Positions 34,036-45,970 of a DNA stretch of 64,000 nucleotides are shown piece by piece. The first letter of the stretch is position 1, and every line of letters begins with the position of its first letter. The stretch is taken from NCBI GenBank assembly GCA_021234155.1, contig JAJEKV010000059.1:5937215-6001214 (forward strand), written 5' to 3'. The position numbers and the translations under genes were made by a program. The notes under the pieces are model-generated. The model saw only the letters and a program-made list of their open reading frames with translations. It was not told the DNA's origin and made no database searches. This DNA comes from Isoetes taiwanensis. Lineage: Eukaryota > Streptophyta > Lycopodiopsida > Isoetales > Isoetaceae.

Positions 34036-35692
34036 AATTTCTTTTTTTTTTTATTCTCCTTTTTTTTTCTAACCCCTTCTCCCTCCCTTTGCCTTCCCTT
34101 TCCCCTTCCCCTTTTTTTCTTTCTCTTTTTCTTATCGGTTTTTTTTCCCTTCCTTTTTTATCTTTCCCCATTCTTCCCATTTTTTCTACTACTCTTTTTC
34201 CATTTCGTTTTCCCCTTCCTCTTCCTTTTCCTTTTCCCTTTCTCTTTCCCGTTTCTCATGCATTTTTTAGTTCTCTTTTGCTTACCTTTTCATGTGCCCT
34301 TTTCTTCCTTTCCCCACCCCTCTTCCTCTTGATCGTGCTCTTTTCCCCATCTCTTTCCCATTTCTCTCCCCTTTTCCTCATGCTCTTTTTGCTTTCCCTT
34401 CTCCTTTTTTCGCTTCCCTTTTCCTTTCAACTTTCCATTCCCTTTTCATACTTTCCCCACCCTTTTGCTTTGCACTATTCCCTTTTTCCCTTTCCTTTCT
34501 CTTTCCCCTTTCTTTACATTTTCCCTTTCCCGTTCCCTTTCCCTTTTCATATGCCTCTTTCAATTCCCTTTTCTCAACCTTTTTTATGTACCCTTTTTTC
34601 TTCTTTCCCCATCCTCTTCCCCCTTTTCCCATTTCCACTTTCTCCTTTCTTGTTTCTTTTTTCTTTTCCCTTTTCCATGCTCTTTTTCCCTTTCTTTTTT
34701 CTATTTCCTCACCCTTTCCCTCTTCCTTTTTTTTCTCGTGCCTTTTCTCCTTCCTCTTTTCCTCTTTTTCCTATTCCTTGCTCCCTACCCTTTGTCTATT
34801 CTACTTTCCCCACCCCTTTTCCTCCTTTTTCCATCATTTCCCTCTTTCTTTATCTCGATGCTCTTTTTTGCTTCCCTTTTTTCTCTTTCTTCACCCTTTC
34901 TCTCTTTCTCTTTTTTCGCCCTTTCCTTTTTTTTCTCTTTTCTCGTTCCTTTTCCCAAGTTCTCTTTTGCCCTTTCCCCCTTTTTTCTGTTTACTTTCTT
35001 TTTTTCCATGGACTTTTGCAACCTTTTCTTATTTTCCCTTACCTTTTTCTCCTTTTCTCACCCCTTACTTCTTACCCTTCTCATGCGGTGCCTTTTTCCT
35101 TTCCCTTTCCCCTCGCCTATTCTATTCCTTTTCTATTTCCTTTTATCTTTCCCTTTTCCTTTTCTCCTTCTCTTTCCTTTTTCCTCTTGCCTTTCTTTTA
35201 TTCCTTTTCCCTTTTCCCTTTCATCGTTTTCCTTTTCCCTTCCCCTTTCTCTTTTCCCTTTTCCCTTTTTCCCTTTCATCATTTTTTTCCTTTTTCCCTT
35301 CCCCTTTTCCCTTTTTCCTTTTCATCGTTTTCCTTTTCCCTTCCCCTTTTCCTTTTCCCCTTTCCCCCCTTTCCCTTTTCCCTTTTCCCTTTCATCGTTT
35401 TTTCCTTTTCCCTTCCCTTTTCCTTTTCCTTTTTCCTTTCATCGTTTTCCTTTTCCCTTCCCTTTTCCTTTTCCTTTTCCTTTTCCCTTTTCCCTTTTCC
35501 ATTTCATCGTTTTCCTTTTCCTTCCCTTTTCCTTTTCCCTTTTCCTTTTCCTTTTCCTTTTTCCTTTTCCCTTTTCCCTTTCATCGTTTTTCCTTTTCCC
35601 TTTCCCTTTCCCTTTCCTTTCCCTTTCCCTTTCCTTCCCTTTCCTTTCCCTTTTCCTTTCCTTTTCCTTTTTCCTTTTCCCTTTCATATTGA
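34036..35692. repeat. Polypyrimidine tract (plus strand) downstream of the RepHel relic
   Basis: About 1.65 kb of CCCTTTTCC-type sequence. TTTCATCGTTTTCC words recur about seven times between 35220 and 35590. It is the reverse complement, in order, of much of the tract at 27875-29470. A 555-codon plus-strand frame across it is a composition artefact. Confidence 0.93.
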
Positions 35693-35865
35693 AGCCATAG
35701 TCGGGGATGAAATTTTAGTGCTTATGTTGGAGTTTGTAAATATTTTGGCGCAATGAGAAAAGTGTCGGTGTTCTTTTATTATTGGGAAAATTCTTAAAAA
35801 ACATAGTAATAGTGTAATGCAGCCGTAATAGGCCCGAGGAGATCTCTAGAAATTAAGTGCCTATT

Positions 35866-38800
35866 TCATCTTAGAGATCTCTTTGTAGACTACATTAGGT
35901 GTGAACCTCCTATTGTCTTTAGCAGCCTTCCTTGTCTTGAGGTGTCTTGAATGTATACCTTCACTCGTGTTGTGTAGTGCACCTTGAGAATCTCGCGACG
36001 TAGAGTTTGGCCATGTCTGGCCCGGCGTTGGTAGGTAGATGCCAGCGGAGGTCATGGGTAGCCTTGCGACTTGTTGATTGTCATCGAGAATCACGAAGTC
36101 GCGGCGGGAACTATCTTAAGCGAGAGGGAGGAGGTCAGCTGTCGATGGCTCTAGGGTTATCCTTGGTATGAGGACCCGTGTTCCTTCGCTGTAGGTCGCG
36201 TGATTATCTGCGCATCTATGATTCTTGTGCGCTTTGATGACGGTGCCATTGCGTAGACCCAAGCCCCGGGTTCATGTTTCCGAAAGATAGGATGATGATA
36301 GCTCAGCCCTTGATGTAATGCGGCTTATCGGGTGGCATGCCAGAGGGGGTTGGTGGTTGATGAACTTCGATTGGGAAGTCCCTTGTAGCATCTTCGCCCG
36401 CAATGATGGTGTCTACTTTCATTATATATATGGAGTTGTCCATTCAACCTTGAGGGGGACCTTATCATTGATCTTGGTGCCATCTTCATTCTTTGGTGCG
36501 GGATGGCTTTGTCATACAACATGTGCACATTTGCCTCTGTTATTTCCTTGCCGAAGATCTTTGTCAATTCGTAGTCTTCCACAACACATTCTTCGGATAT
36601 CTCAACCAAGTCGCGGTCGAGCCTCGCTCATTATGCATCATTTTCAGATTCACAAGGCGTAGCGCCAATTTGAGAAGATTTGTTGATCTTTTCCCACCGC
36701 ATATTTTGTGTCGGCTTGTAGGTCTTGAAGTTAGTCCATGGGGGTTCCGCCCGACACGCCGAGATGACTTCCGCCCTTGTTGCCGCGTTTGACCACAGTA
36801 ACTGTCGCTTTCGAAGTCGCGGCCGGTGAGCATTATCGATTCCCAAGCGGCTGTCATCTGGCGGATCGTAAAAGCCCCGCGGACGGCGGTGGAGTGCATC
36901 GCGTGTCGTCATTCCCATTTCGTCCCATACCATGATGCTTGCCTTTCTAAATTACTTACGCTTGTTGGCTTGTTGCCTTGCCCGGTCGGAGGTTGCCTCT
37001 TGTGTCCGTTGAGTGGTAACTGAATGTCGAATGGTGTTTTTGTGCTCCCCTTCAAGAGGGCAATGCCCGCCAATGCTTGTCAAACCAGCGATACAACACC
37101 AACACTACATCCTCTTAGTATACCGACGTCGTTGAAGAGGAAAGTCTTGCCCGTGCCTCCGGCCGATCCACATTGATACATGGGGCTTGATGTTGGCTGA
37201 TTGCATCGAGGGATAACCGTCGACTATGTTTCCGTTCCTGTTGAGCTTCGCCGTAGTTTTCATCCCTCTTTCAGCTCCTTTTCTACGCATCGAAGGAATG
37301 CGTTCATTTGGGAAGTTGCCTGGGATGTCTAGGCGTAGTTCACGGTAGTCAAGGCTGGCGACATGTCACGTACCGCTCGTCTGGAAAAATTTCGTCAATG
37401 TCTTTTAGTGCATTGTTGTAAGCTTGCTCTTGTGGCATTTTGCGTCGGTAATCTTCTACGTAGGGCTGTCCTTGAAGAGCTCCCATAGCCGCGTGGATCT
37501 TGTGGGTCATTCTACGGGCAAATGAATCGAATGTTTGCGTAAAAGCTGCATTGGCATCGAAAGTTGCTCGCATCTTGAGTGTCTTCTCCCACTCGGCATC
37601 GTCTTCGATGGCCAAGAGCTCTTTGGCGGCTTCTTGAAAGTTGAACATAGTTTTCCATTGGCCGGTGCGCATATCTTGGCTGGTCGGCGCCCTTGATATG
37701 TAACAACGGAAGGCCAAGGTAATAGCCGGTCACCATCCTTAGGGCTCACATTGTACATCCGTGTGATGAGCTTGAACTTTCCCTTCCTCTTTTCGGGACG
37801 CCCGGCTTGTAAATGTGTAGTCTTTGGGGTATTTACGGATAAGTGTATTCGTAATGCGGTGGGTCGTTCTTGTTGAGCTCAAACCATGCGTCAGCATTGT
37901 TTGCTTTTGCATCTGTCGGCTCAATGGTTTGTCTTTCTTGGCCTTCTGATAATACAGCTTGGTTGTTTGGCGGATGACGGGTGAGCGGTATGTCTTGTGT
38001 GGGAATTGCCATGCATCTTGAACCCCATATAACCTCCACATGGCTTCATTTTGCAGAGGCGTATCTCATTATCAAAGTCTTTGCTCCACCTCGTCCCCAA
38101 TTGAATGTGGATGTTGATTCCCCGTCGGTTCTCAACGGACCTTGATGGATGCTTTCGATCATGCCCTTTGTGGATGTACTTGTAGATATACTTTCACGCT
38201 CCGGATTATTTGAAACTTTGCTCTACATTGATATGTACCTCATTGCTTTTCAATGACCATCTATTATGGGAACTATCCATCTGTTGTCAATGCGTGTTGC
38301 CCCTCATGAGATGGCACGTATCCGAGTCTTCGTACTCGGGTAGCCATTTAATCGACTTTGGTATTGTCATTAAATGTCTTTGGATATCCCTTTGTGCATT
38401 CCTTCATTGGGCTGCCTTCCTTGGCTTGCATGCAAAGGTGCGTTTGGGTTGAGGGCCATGCGTGGCCGTGGACCATATCTTGATGCGATCTCGCCAGTTG
38501 GGGTTTTACGGGCTGGCATCCGGCCTCGTGATCATCAATGGCATCGCTATCCGGATCTTGTCTTCTTGCTTTCGAGAATCATGAGGGAAGGTGGCGGTCA
38601 CGGCAAGCCTCGTTTTGGAACTCTATCGTGTAAGTGTCGCTTTCACCTTGCCCAAGATATCATTTTTGAAGAGGTCATGAAAGAACTCTTTGAGCTTTGT
38701 AATGGAATACAGCGTACAACCAAATCCTGGCCTATCATGCGGCTGTGTTGTCGGAAGTAGGTTGTGTCTAATCTCTATCAATTTGGGTTGGATGTAAATG

Positions 38801-40380
38801 TTACAAAGAGGTCGGCTTTGCCAAATCTTCGGATCAAAGGCCATCGAATCACGGTAGTTTTGTTCCATTGCTCTCGGGCTGCCAATGTGTGAGGAGGGCG
38901 GGATAACCCTTGCGGATCTTAAGCCTCTTTTGCTACGCCTCGTGGTCTATGTAGTCAATAAGGCCTTGGTACAACTCGACCCCATAACTTCCTTTTGGTT
39001 TTGCTTGATCCAATTTAGTTCATTTGCCTCCACTCGAGTAGACATCAACAATGAATTGTTGTGTTAGCTTACTGCATAAAAGCGATGGGTTGCAAGCTGA
39101 TCTCCTTATTGCCGGCCGGTAATTGTAGAATTGAAGCATGCTCACATTTTTTCATGTTTCCTTGAAGGCGTTGATGTGGAAGATGTTTACGCTTTTCTTG
39201 ATTCCTATCCTCCGACCTTGGTCACCAAAGGGAAGAGAATGGGATAAACCAAGGGATCAAGATTTGGGTTTTAATGATTGGGATTTTTTCAAGCGCCACC
39301 TTTTTGGTGTATGCAGATGTCCCTATCGAATGGTGGCTCTCCGTCTGCGTTGACAAATATCAACTGCGAACCGTTTGAGCATCTTGCGTTGTACCTCCTA
39401 AGGTCCGAGTTTGGCGGTGTTAAAGTACATCGATGTCCCTCACCCCTTGGCCAGGACTGTTGTGCATGCTTCTCTACATCATGCATCATCATGAGGGCTC
39501 TGCGCATAGGGGCTGATTTTACGTAGCTTCGGCATCCGGTTCTTTTCGGAAGGTGGCTATCACAATTTTCGATGCATGGGTTTGAGCTCGTGTTTCATGT
39601 GCAAAGTCGGCATCTAGAATATAGAGCTTGAGAATATGTTGGTGCTTGGCGAACCATTGGCATAAAATTTGGACCTACTCTATGGTAGGTTTGTCCTTGG
39701 ATCTTGAAACAATATGGTCCGTGGCCTTGAAATCTTTCGATGTTGGCGCCAAAAGGAAGCAAAGGCAAAGCACTAATAGGCCCTGATGTGTTGGTGGAAG
39801 ATTCTTGCTTTTTGGATGTTGATGGCTCAATAGGCTCTCAGAATGAGATGGGGATTGGTTGTAGGGTTCCAACTTGATTTGTCCATCATGGCGCAGTTTG
39901 TACCATCGTCCTTGAATGCAATCTGCCCCCACGATTGTATGCACTCCCTATTGAATGAAACGCAATGGTGTCGTTCTACTTGTCCGACTTCAAGTGTCCT
40001 TGCTATTGCAATGCGTATGTGGGTGGTTGAGCTCGCCATCGACGTTGATATTGTGCAAGTTCACCCAACCTTTGTTGTTGCTCTTCTTCATTTTCTATGG
40101 CAGCTTGTTGGGCTCTTCTTTGGCGCTCATATTGGGAGTGTTGGGCCAATCTTTGTCGATGTTGGTCTTCTGTTTCTATGGCCGGTTTGTTGTAGCTTTT
40201 TCTTTTCTTGTAATATTCTCTTCGTCTTACCAATCCGGGCTTCACGGTCCTGCGATGTCTCTCTAGCGCTTCTCCCTATAGTTATTTCTCTCGAATGCTG
40301 CGCCTTCTTTTTCGTTCTTAGTCATTATGAATTAGATGTGAGGAGGATGTTGAAGATTTGTGAGTCCTTGCTACCTCCAT
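35866..40380 (-). pseudogene. Helitron RepHel protein (Rep endonuclease plus PIF1-type helicase), decayed
   Basis: About 4.5 kb, the usual length for plant RepHel. Motifs in order on the minus strand: a basic repeat region (RREYYKKRKSYNKP, QRRAQQ) at 40003-40245; the Helitron-like N domain with GHGPYCFKIQGQTYHRVGP near 39650-39735; DPLVYPILFP near 39210-39255; the Rep region at 38580-38868 (NLLPTTQPHDRP, then GLP where the HUH histidines should follow but are lost); GYPKTFNDNT near 38370-38400; AWFELNKNDPP near 37850-37890; RMYNVSPKDGDR near 37730-37770. Helicase motifs follow: Walker A GSAGGTGKTFLFN at 37130-37175, WDEM near 36925, TQNMR near 36700, RVLIPRITLEPS near 36130-36185, AGIYLPTPG near 36020-36045 and NVVYKEI near 35870. 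Multiple stops and frameshifts. The possible start ATG is at 40380. Confidence 0.93.
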
Positions 40381-42550
40381 GAATATATTTAAGCCTTGTC
40401 AAAGGGGAAAAGGCAAAAGGCAAAAGGGAAAATGGAAAAGACAAAGGTGTTTTGCCTTTCTAACGCTTAGAGGAAAAGGTAAAGGTGTTTTGCCTTTTTT
40501 AAGTCTAATAGTGCCTATTACGTTTGGGAGGAAAGGCAAAAGTGGTGTTGTCCTTTTATTGTTCAAATAGTGCCTTTTATGTTTGGAGGAGAGTCCTTGA
40601 GTATTTTCGTTTGAGTGGGGTTGAGGGGCCTTGGCCTAACGCCTCACAAGGCCAATACTCAAGAAGAATGTATGAAGCATTTTTGGCAGGGTGTGAGGAA
40701 TTGTTGCCGGGTTCATTGATCAAATGCACCTAGAGATCGTGGCAAGTTTAGTTGGCCCACCTAATAACATACATTTTGTAACATTTCTAGGAATTAATGT
40801 GCATCTCCGTTCTCAAGCATTTCCTTCGTGTAGCTTCCTTTTTGTATTCTTGAGAACAAACCTGCAAGTTAATTAATTTCAAGTATAAACTGACACGCAT
40901 AAATCAAAATATCTAAATCGGCAATAAGGAGAAGGTCAAGCAAGTTGTAAAATACTTTCGCCATCAAAAGATCTTTACATCTCCGAACCGGTTTCATGTT
41001 CGCTGGAAGATATTATTGCATTGCCATCGAACACCCTTTCTTCTTTTGTGCCTTTTTTCCAAGATGAACACAAAAATGTCAGACAAAATTATCATTTTGT
41101 CTTCATACACCAAATTATATACTACCGAACACATATAGGATCGGAAAGGAATCTTCTTTTCTTTGTTTTAGAATAAATCTACGACAATCTTCATATAGGC
41201 GACTCAATGAAATGCAATTGATCATGATTTTGGTTTGTCTGTGTCCTTATACAATATTCACTGTTATGAAAACTAACAATATATGTTTGTGGAATAGTCG
41301 CAAGGACGGGAAGTGAGAGCATGCATTGATTAATTGTGCTTGCATGAACTATGAATCACGCAAATAAAATCAAGAACAGCAAATTTAATGTTTTAACAAA
41401 TGATTTAGGTGGGAAACATGCGACCATTCACCATGCTGATATGCAAAATTTGAGAGAGCAAGATACACATCTTGTTTTCACCATCCTCCACGAAAAGTTT
41501 TGCGGTTTCAATGCCAAACCTATGAAACAAAAGTTCATGTTAAAAGGAATTATGTAATGCAAACTCACGTGTGTAATTTGAAATAATGCAAACAATATAA
41601 CTGGGACATAGCATTGGACATTACCACTCACATAGTGCTTTCACATCCATGACCATTTGCCAAAGATACCTACTTTTCTCATCAATGTGGATACTTTTGA
41701 AAAAGAAAACCTCTGCGGCAATGTCGGGATGGAAGGCCTTGGATTTGAATGATAAAGGAAAATAATGCCCCTCGTACTTTCAAGCCCCCTTCATCCTCAA
41801 CTCCGTGACTTCAAATCATATTCTTCATCCTTAATCACCAAAGAGCGAAATATACACTCGACTTTCCTGGGTATCCATCGAATTGAAAGCAATATTTATG
41901 GCCCTATATGGGTTATTTGAGGTAAGATTCTCATTTGTCTGCAACAAACAGAAAAACACAAAGTTATAATAGAACACAAAACCCGTAAATAGCCGGGGAA
42001 CCGAGACAAAACAAAAGAAAAAAATGTCATACTCGCCATAGCCGGAGATGCGACCCATCGGATCCATATTCCCTGTTTTATGCATAGAGTAATGGAGGAG
42101 CAAAAGGTTTTGTGGTCGCCCTAGCCGGAGATCGCCGCCGATTCATATTCTTTTTGAGCACTTAAACGATGAACCATAAGCAAGGCCCCGTTTACTAACC
42201 CTAAAGCTCTTGAAGTCTTACCCAAAGAACTACATCGCATCAAGCGAAGTAGGCTACATGCTAGCCGCCATAGCTCTGCTTCTCCATAACACGAGATTCG
42301 AGTTTGAGTCGGATATCTGAATGGAAACTCGAAACCAAAGTAGCTAGCAGCCATAAAAAAAAAAAAAAAAAACCTCACGATCTTTTTTTATTTTTGGGTT
42401 CCTAAAATAAAACCTCAAAACGACTTTTTGTTTATTTTTGGGTTCCTAGGTGTCCAAATCTCAACCATTAAATCTCAACCCTAACCCTAAATCTCAGCCT
42501 TTGGATTTAGGGCTGGATCCAACACTTACACTATAAATTTATAATATAAG
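40381..42550. other. 5' non-coding part of the RepHel Helitron
   Basis: No domain was recognised on either strand. A short repeat (AAAGGCAAAAGGCAAAAGG with GGTGTTTTGCCTTT) lies near 40400-40570. Small open frames, e.g. 41351-41557, are unsupported. The segment could contain the promoter of the ancestral RepHel gene; nothing specific can be shown. Confidence 0.4.
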
Positions 42551-42744
42551 ATGTACATAGGGCCATCTCGCAACTAAATCTATCATCCAGAAACAGTTAC
42601 GCCCCTAGTCTAGGATCTACTAGGTGCACCATACCCCAGACTAGAGAATACCATGCGACCATTATAAAACATCCATTATGCCTAATATTCCACATGCATG
42701 CATAATTAGAACACAATGGTCTGTAAAATATTTACGCATAACAG

Positions 42745-43959
42745 CACGAGGAAAAGGGAAAAAGGGAAAAGGTGAGAAAAGGGGAAAAAGAGCATGGAAA
42801 AAGCGAAAAGAAAAAAGAAAAAATGAGGGGGAATGGGCGCAGGGAAAAGAGAAAGAGGATGGAGAAAGGTGAAAAAGGATCGGGGAAAAGGGAACGCCCC
42901 ATTGGAAAGGGGAAAAGGAAAGAGAAAATGAAAAGGAAAGGGAAAGGGGGGAAGAGAGTGAAAAAGGACACGGGAAGAGAGAAAAAGCTAAAAAGGGAAG
43001 GGAAAGAGAAAAGAAAAAAGGGAGGTGGAAAGGAAAAAAAGGAAGGAAAAAGGGGCACGAGGAATGTGGAAGAAGGAAATGAAAAAAGAGAGGGCGAAAT
43101 GGCATGTAATGGGGAAGAGAGAAAGGGTGAGAAAAAGGAATAAGTGAAGGGAAAAAGAGCATGGGATAAGGGAAACAAAAAAATAATAATAATAAAGAGA
43201 GAAGGAGCATGAGGAAAAAGGGAAGAGGGTGCGAAAAAACAAGAAAAGGGGCACATGAAAAAGGTGAGAAAAAAGGAAGGAAAAAGGAATGGGGAAGAGG
43301 GAAATGAAAAAAGAGAGGAGGAAAAGGGCATGAAAAGAGGAAGAGAGAAAGGGTGAGAAAAAGGGAAAAACTTGAAGGGAAAAAAAGCATGGGACAATGG
43401 AAAAAAAATAAGGGAAGGGAGAAGGGGCACGAGGAAAAAGGGAAGAGGGTGCGGAAAAGAAGAAACGGGGCATATGAAAAAGGTGGAAAAAGGGCATGGG
43501 AAAAGGGAAATAGAAAAGGAAAAGGAAGGGAGGAAGGAAAGGGAAAAAGGGTACAGGAAAAAGGGGAAGGGCTGGGAAAGGATGAAAGGGAAGGAAAAAA
43601 AATCTGCCAGAAAAAGGGGAAAGGGAAAAAGGAGAACATGAAGTAACAAGGGAAGGGAAGGGAAGGGAAAAGGGGGATAAAAAGAAAAGGGGAAAAGGGA
43701 AAAAAAAAAAAAATGTGTAGGGAAAAGGAAAAAGGAAAGTGTGTAGAAAATGGGAAAAAAGGAAAAGAAAAAGGGAAATGCAGGATAGAGCAAAAGGCAA
43801 AGAGAAAGGGAAATGACACTCGAGTGCACAAAAACGTTTTATAACCCAGCAACGTTGGGCTTAGATTCTCTAAGATTTATGAAAAGGAGTTGAGTTGAAC
43901 ATGTTTCCCTCCACACAGGTTCCCAAGTTATGCCCAGCAACGCTGGGCACTATTACTAG
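42745..43959 (+). mobile_element. Helitron 3' part with polypurine tract; 5' end not found
   Basis: A GGGAAAAGG-type purine tract runs from about 42750 to 43810. A hairpin-like CCCAGCAACGTTGGG follows at 43845-43859, then the terminal hairpin GCCCAGCAACGCTGGGC, then ACTATTACTAG ending at 43959 before T. The host sequence after it (TCAACAATATAATCACAG) is the same as 45087 in the tRNA array, so the insertion point is exact. No TCTTATATT-type 5' end was found between 42552 and the tract; the left boundary given is that of the tract. Confidence 0.75.
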
Positions 43960-44588
43960 TCAACAATATAATCACAGAACCAAGCCTTATGAGTACGCAT
44001 CTTCCTTTTAATATTACCTAACCAATTGAGATATGCCAAAAGTTACTACTAGTAGTCAAAGCCACGTCTTATGGGCAAGAAAAGATAAACGATAGATGCC
44101 TTAAATGAGTAGATATCCAAGTTAATTGAATCTAAACAATCATTCTCACGTCGGTCTCTTGCGATAGCAATATGTAGATGAGGTCACGAATCAATTGCCA
44201 CTTAAACGAAACAAAATTTAATAGTGAAGAACACATCGTAATCCATGTTGCCAAATATCAAGAGAAGCATTATTGGGTAAAACAACCAAGTACAAGTCAC
44301 TTCTTCCTAGCATATCAATACAAATATTTGATGTGTTTAGAAATACAACTCCTTGCAAGCCATTATCACTTTGCTTTCATTGAGAGAATTGAATCTAAAC
44401 AATCATTCTCATGTCGGTCTCTTGCGATAGCAATATGTAGATGAGGTCACGAGTCAATTGCCACTTAAACGAAACAAAATTTAATAGTGAAGAACATATC
44501 GTAATGCATGTTGCCATATATCAAGAGAAGCATTATTGAAAGATTTGATGCGTTTAGAAATGAAACTCATTGCAAGCCAATATCACTT

Positions 44589-44662
44589 TGCTTTCATTGA
44601 GAGTCGAACTCAATACCTCCCGCTTACTAAACGGGTGCTCTAACCAACTGAGCTACAAAAGC
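44589..44662 (-). tRNA. tRNA-Thr (anticodon AGT)
   Basis: 74 nt without CCA. It has TAGCTCAGTTGGTTAGAGC in the D arm, an anticodon stem CCCGT/GCGGG with loop TTAGTAA (anticodon AGT), and T arm TTGAG/CTCAA with loop TTCGACT. The acceptor stem GCTTTTG/TGAAAGC has wobble pairs. Box A and box B promoter sequences are intact. No intron. It is probably functional by structure, although no T run follows closely on the minus strand. Confidence 0.9.
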
Positions 44663-44719
44663 TTCAACACCTTTGTTTAAAACATAGTATATCAATTACA
44701 CCTCTGCTTTCTTTTTGCA

Positions 44720-44792
44720 CACTCTCGATGGGACTTGAACCCACAATCTTTTGATTAGAAGTCAAATGCCTTATCCATTAGGCCACCAGAGC
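44720..44792 (-). tRNA. tRNA-Arg (anticodon TCT)
   Basis: 73 nt. D arm GCCTAATGGATAAGGC, anticodon stem TTTGA/TCAAA around loop CTTCTAA (anticodon TCT), T arm GTGGG/CCCAT with loop TTCAAGT. The acceptor strand reads GCTCTGG against CGAGAGT, so two pairs are mismatched compared with the other copies (GCTCTCG). Possibly impaired. Confidence 0.85.
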
Positions 44793-44862
44793 CTTCCAAG
44801 TTTGATTTAATAATCAACATTATAATCACAAGACCTATCCATAGAGTGGCGCCGTTTAAATA

Positions 44863-44936
44863 TGCTTTCGCTGAGAGTCGAACTCGAGACCTCCCGCTTA
44901 CTAAACGGGTGCTCTACACAACTGAGCTACCAAAGC
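44863..44936 (-). tRNA. tRNA-Thr (anticodon AGT), second copy
   Basis: 74 nt, same anticodon arm as the first copy. The D loop differs (AGTTGTGTAGAGC) and the T stem is TCGAG/CTCAG, with one weak pair. The acceptor is GCTTTGG against CGAAAGC. Box B is intact. Confidence 0.87.
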
Positions 44937-44992
44937 TTCAACACCTCAGATTATAACAACATATATCACTTTCATCTTCACTTTCTTTTGCA

Positions 44993-45065
44993 CACTCTCG
45001 ATGGCACTCGAACCCACAATCTCTTGATTAGAAGTCAAATGCCTTATCCATTAGGCCACGAGAGC
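44993..45065 (-). tRNA. tRNA-Arg (anticodon TCT), second copy
   Basis: 73 nt with a well-paired acceptor (GCTCTCG/CGAGAGT, G-T first pair). The T stem reads GTGGG/GCCAT, so the normally invariant G53-C61 pair is a G-G mismatch, which could destabilise the T arm and weaken box B. Confidence 0.82.
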
Positions 45066-45500
45066 CTTGCAATTTTGATTTGATAATCAACAATATAATC
45101 ACAGAACCAAGCCTTATGAGTACGCATCTTCCTTTTAATATTACCTAACCAATTGAGATATAAGCCAAAAGTTACTACTAGTAGTCAAAGCCACGCCTTA
45201 TGGGCAAGAAAAGATTCACGATAGATGACGTAAATGAGTAGATATCCAAGATAATTGAATCTAAACAATCATTCTCACATCGGTCTCTTGCCATAGCAAT
45301 ATGTAGATGAGGTCACGAGTCAATTGCCACTTAAACGAAAAAAAATTTAATAGTGAAGAACACATCGTAATGCATGTTGCCAAATATCAAGAGAAGCATT
45401 ATTGGGTAAAACAACCAAGTACAAGTCACTTCTTCCTAGCATATCAATAAAGAGATTTGATGCGTTTAGAAATGAAACTCCTTGCAGGCCATTATCACTT

Positions 45501-45574
45501 TGCTTTCATTGAGAATCGAACTCAAGACCTCCCGCTTACTAAACGGGTGCTCTAACCAATTGAGCTACAAAAGC
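45501..45574 (-). tRNA. tRNA-Thr (anticodon AGT), third copy
   Basis: 74 nt, nearly identical to the first copy. D arm TAGCTCAATTGGTTAGAGC, anticodon loop TTAGTAA, T loop TTCGATT. All stems pair, apart from wobble pairs in the acceptor. Confidence 0.88.
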
Positions 45575-45631
45575 TTCAACACCTCTGTTTAAAACAAAGT
45601 ATATCACTTTCACCTCCACTTTCTTTTTACA

Positions 45632-45704
45632 CACTCTCGATGGGACTCAACCCCACAATCTCTTGATTAGAAGTCAAATGCCTTATCCATTAGGCCACGA
45701 GAGC
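45632..45704 (-). tRNA. tRNA-Arg (anticodon TCT), third copy with damaged T loop
   Basis: 73 nt. The acceptor, D and anticodon arms match the other copies. The T loop reads GTTGAGT where others have TTCGAGT, so the conserved T54-T55-C56 and the core of box B are changed. Probably a weak or dead copy. Confidence 0.75.
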
Positions 45705-45780
45705 CTTCCAACTTTGATTTGATAATCTACATTATAATCACAAGACCTATCCATAGGAGTACGCGGCTTCGTTTAAATAT

Positions 45781-45841
45781 AGTCGAACTCGAGACCTCCC
45801 GCTTACTAAACGGGTGCTCTACACAACTGAGCTACCAAAGC
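45781..45841 (-). pseudogene. tRNA-Thr pseudogene, 3' end deleted
   Basis: It matches the second Thr copy from the 5' end through the T loop, then stops. About 13 nt forming the 3' acceptor strand and most of the 3' T stem are missing (TATAGTCGAACT where copy 2 has the full CTTTCGCTGAGAG segment). It cannot form an acceptor stem. Confidence 0.88.
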
Positions 45842-45897
45842 TTCAACACCTCAAATTATAACAACATATATCACTTTCACCTCCACTTTCTTTTGCA

Positions 45898-45970
45898 CAC
45901 TCTCGATGGAACTCGAACCCACAATCTCTTGATTAGAAGTCAAATGCCTTATCCATTAGGCCACGAGAGC
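45898..45970 (-). tRNA. tRNA-Arg (anticodon TCT), fourth copy
   Basis: 73 nt. Acceptor GCTCTCG/CGAGAGT, anticodon loop CTTCTAA, T arm GTGGG/TCCAT with loop TTCGAGT. The last T-stem pair is G-T. This is the best preserved Arg copy. Confidence 0.88.

Larger units (their letters stand above)
33991..42551 (-). mobile_element. 8.56-kb Helitron with RepHel relic (formerly autonomous type)
   Basis: On the minus strand the 5' end is TCTTATATTATAAATTTATAG at 42551 (A before it, complement of T42552). The 3' end is a degenerate hairpin, then TACCATTACTAG, ending at 33991 with T following. From 5' to 3' it holds 2.2 kb of non-coding DNA, the RepHel relic (40380-35866) and a 1.65-kb purine tract. The ends match the family of tract-bearing short elements around it. 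Only 77 bp separate it from the 30662-33913 Helitron. The coding part has many stops and frameshifts, so it is no longer autonomous. Confidence 0.88.

Noticed and set aside
34089-35756. 555-codon frame, the longest on the forward strand in this area
   Set aside because: Same composition artefact in the tract of the RepHel Helitron; the real (broken) gene lies beside it on the other strand.
42480-42510. Telomere-like CCCTAAA words
   Set aside because: Only two or three units, mixed with other sequence near a Helitron 5' end; not an interstitial telomere array.
42662-43852. 396-codon minus-strand frame
   Set aside because: It lies across a purine tract and reads as F/P/S/L on the complement; there is no motif.
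44589-45970. Organellar tRNA cluster
   Set aside because: Tandem Thr(AGT)/Arg(TCT) pairs with identical spacers and nearby Helitrons fit a nuclear array; A at the wobble position also points to nuclear tRNA.
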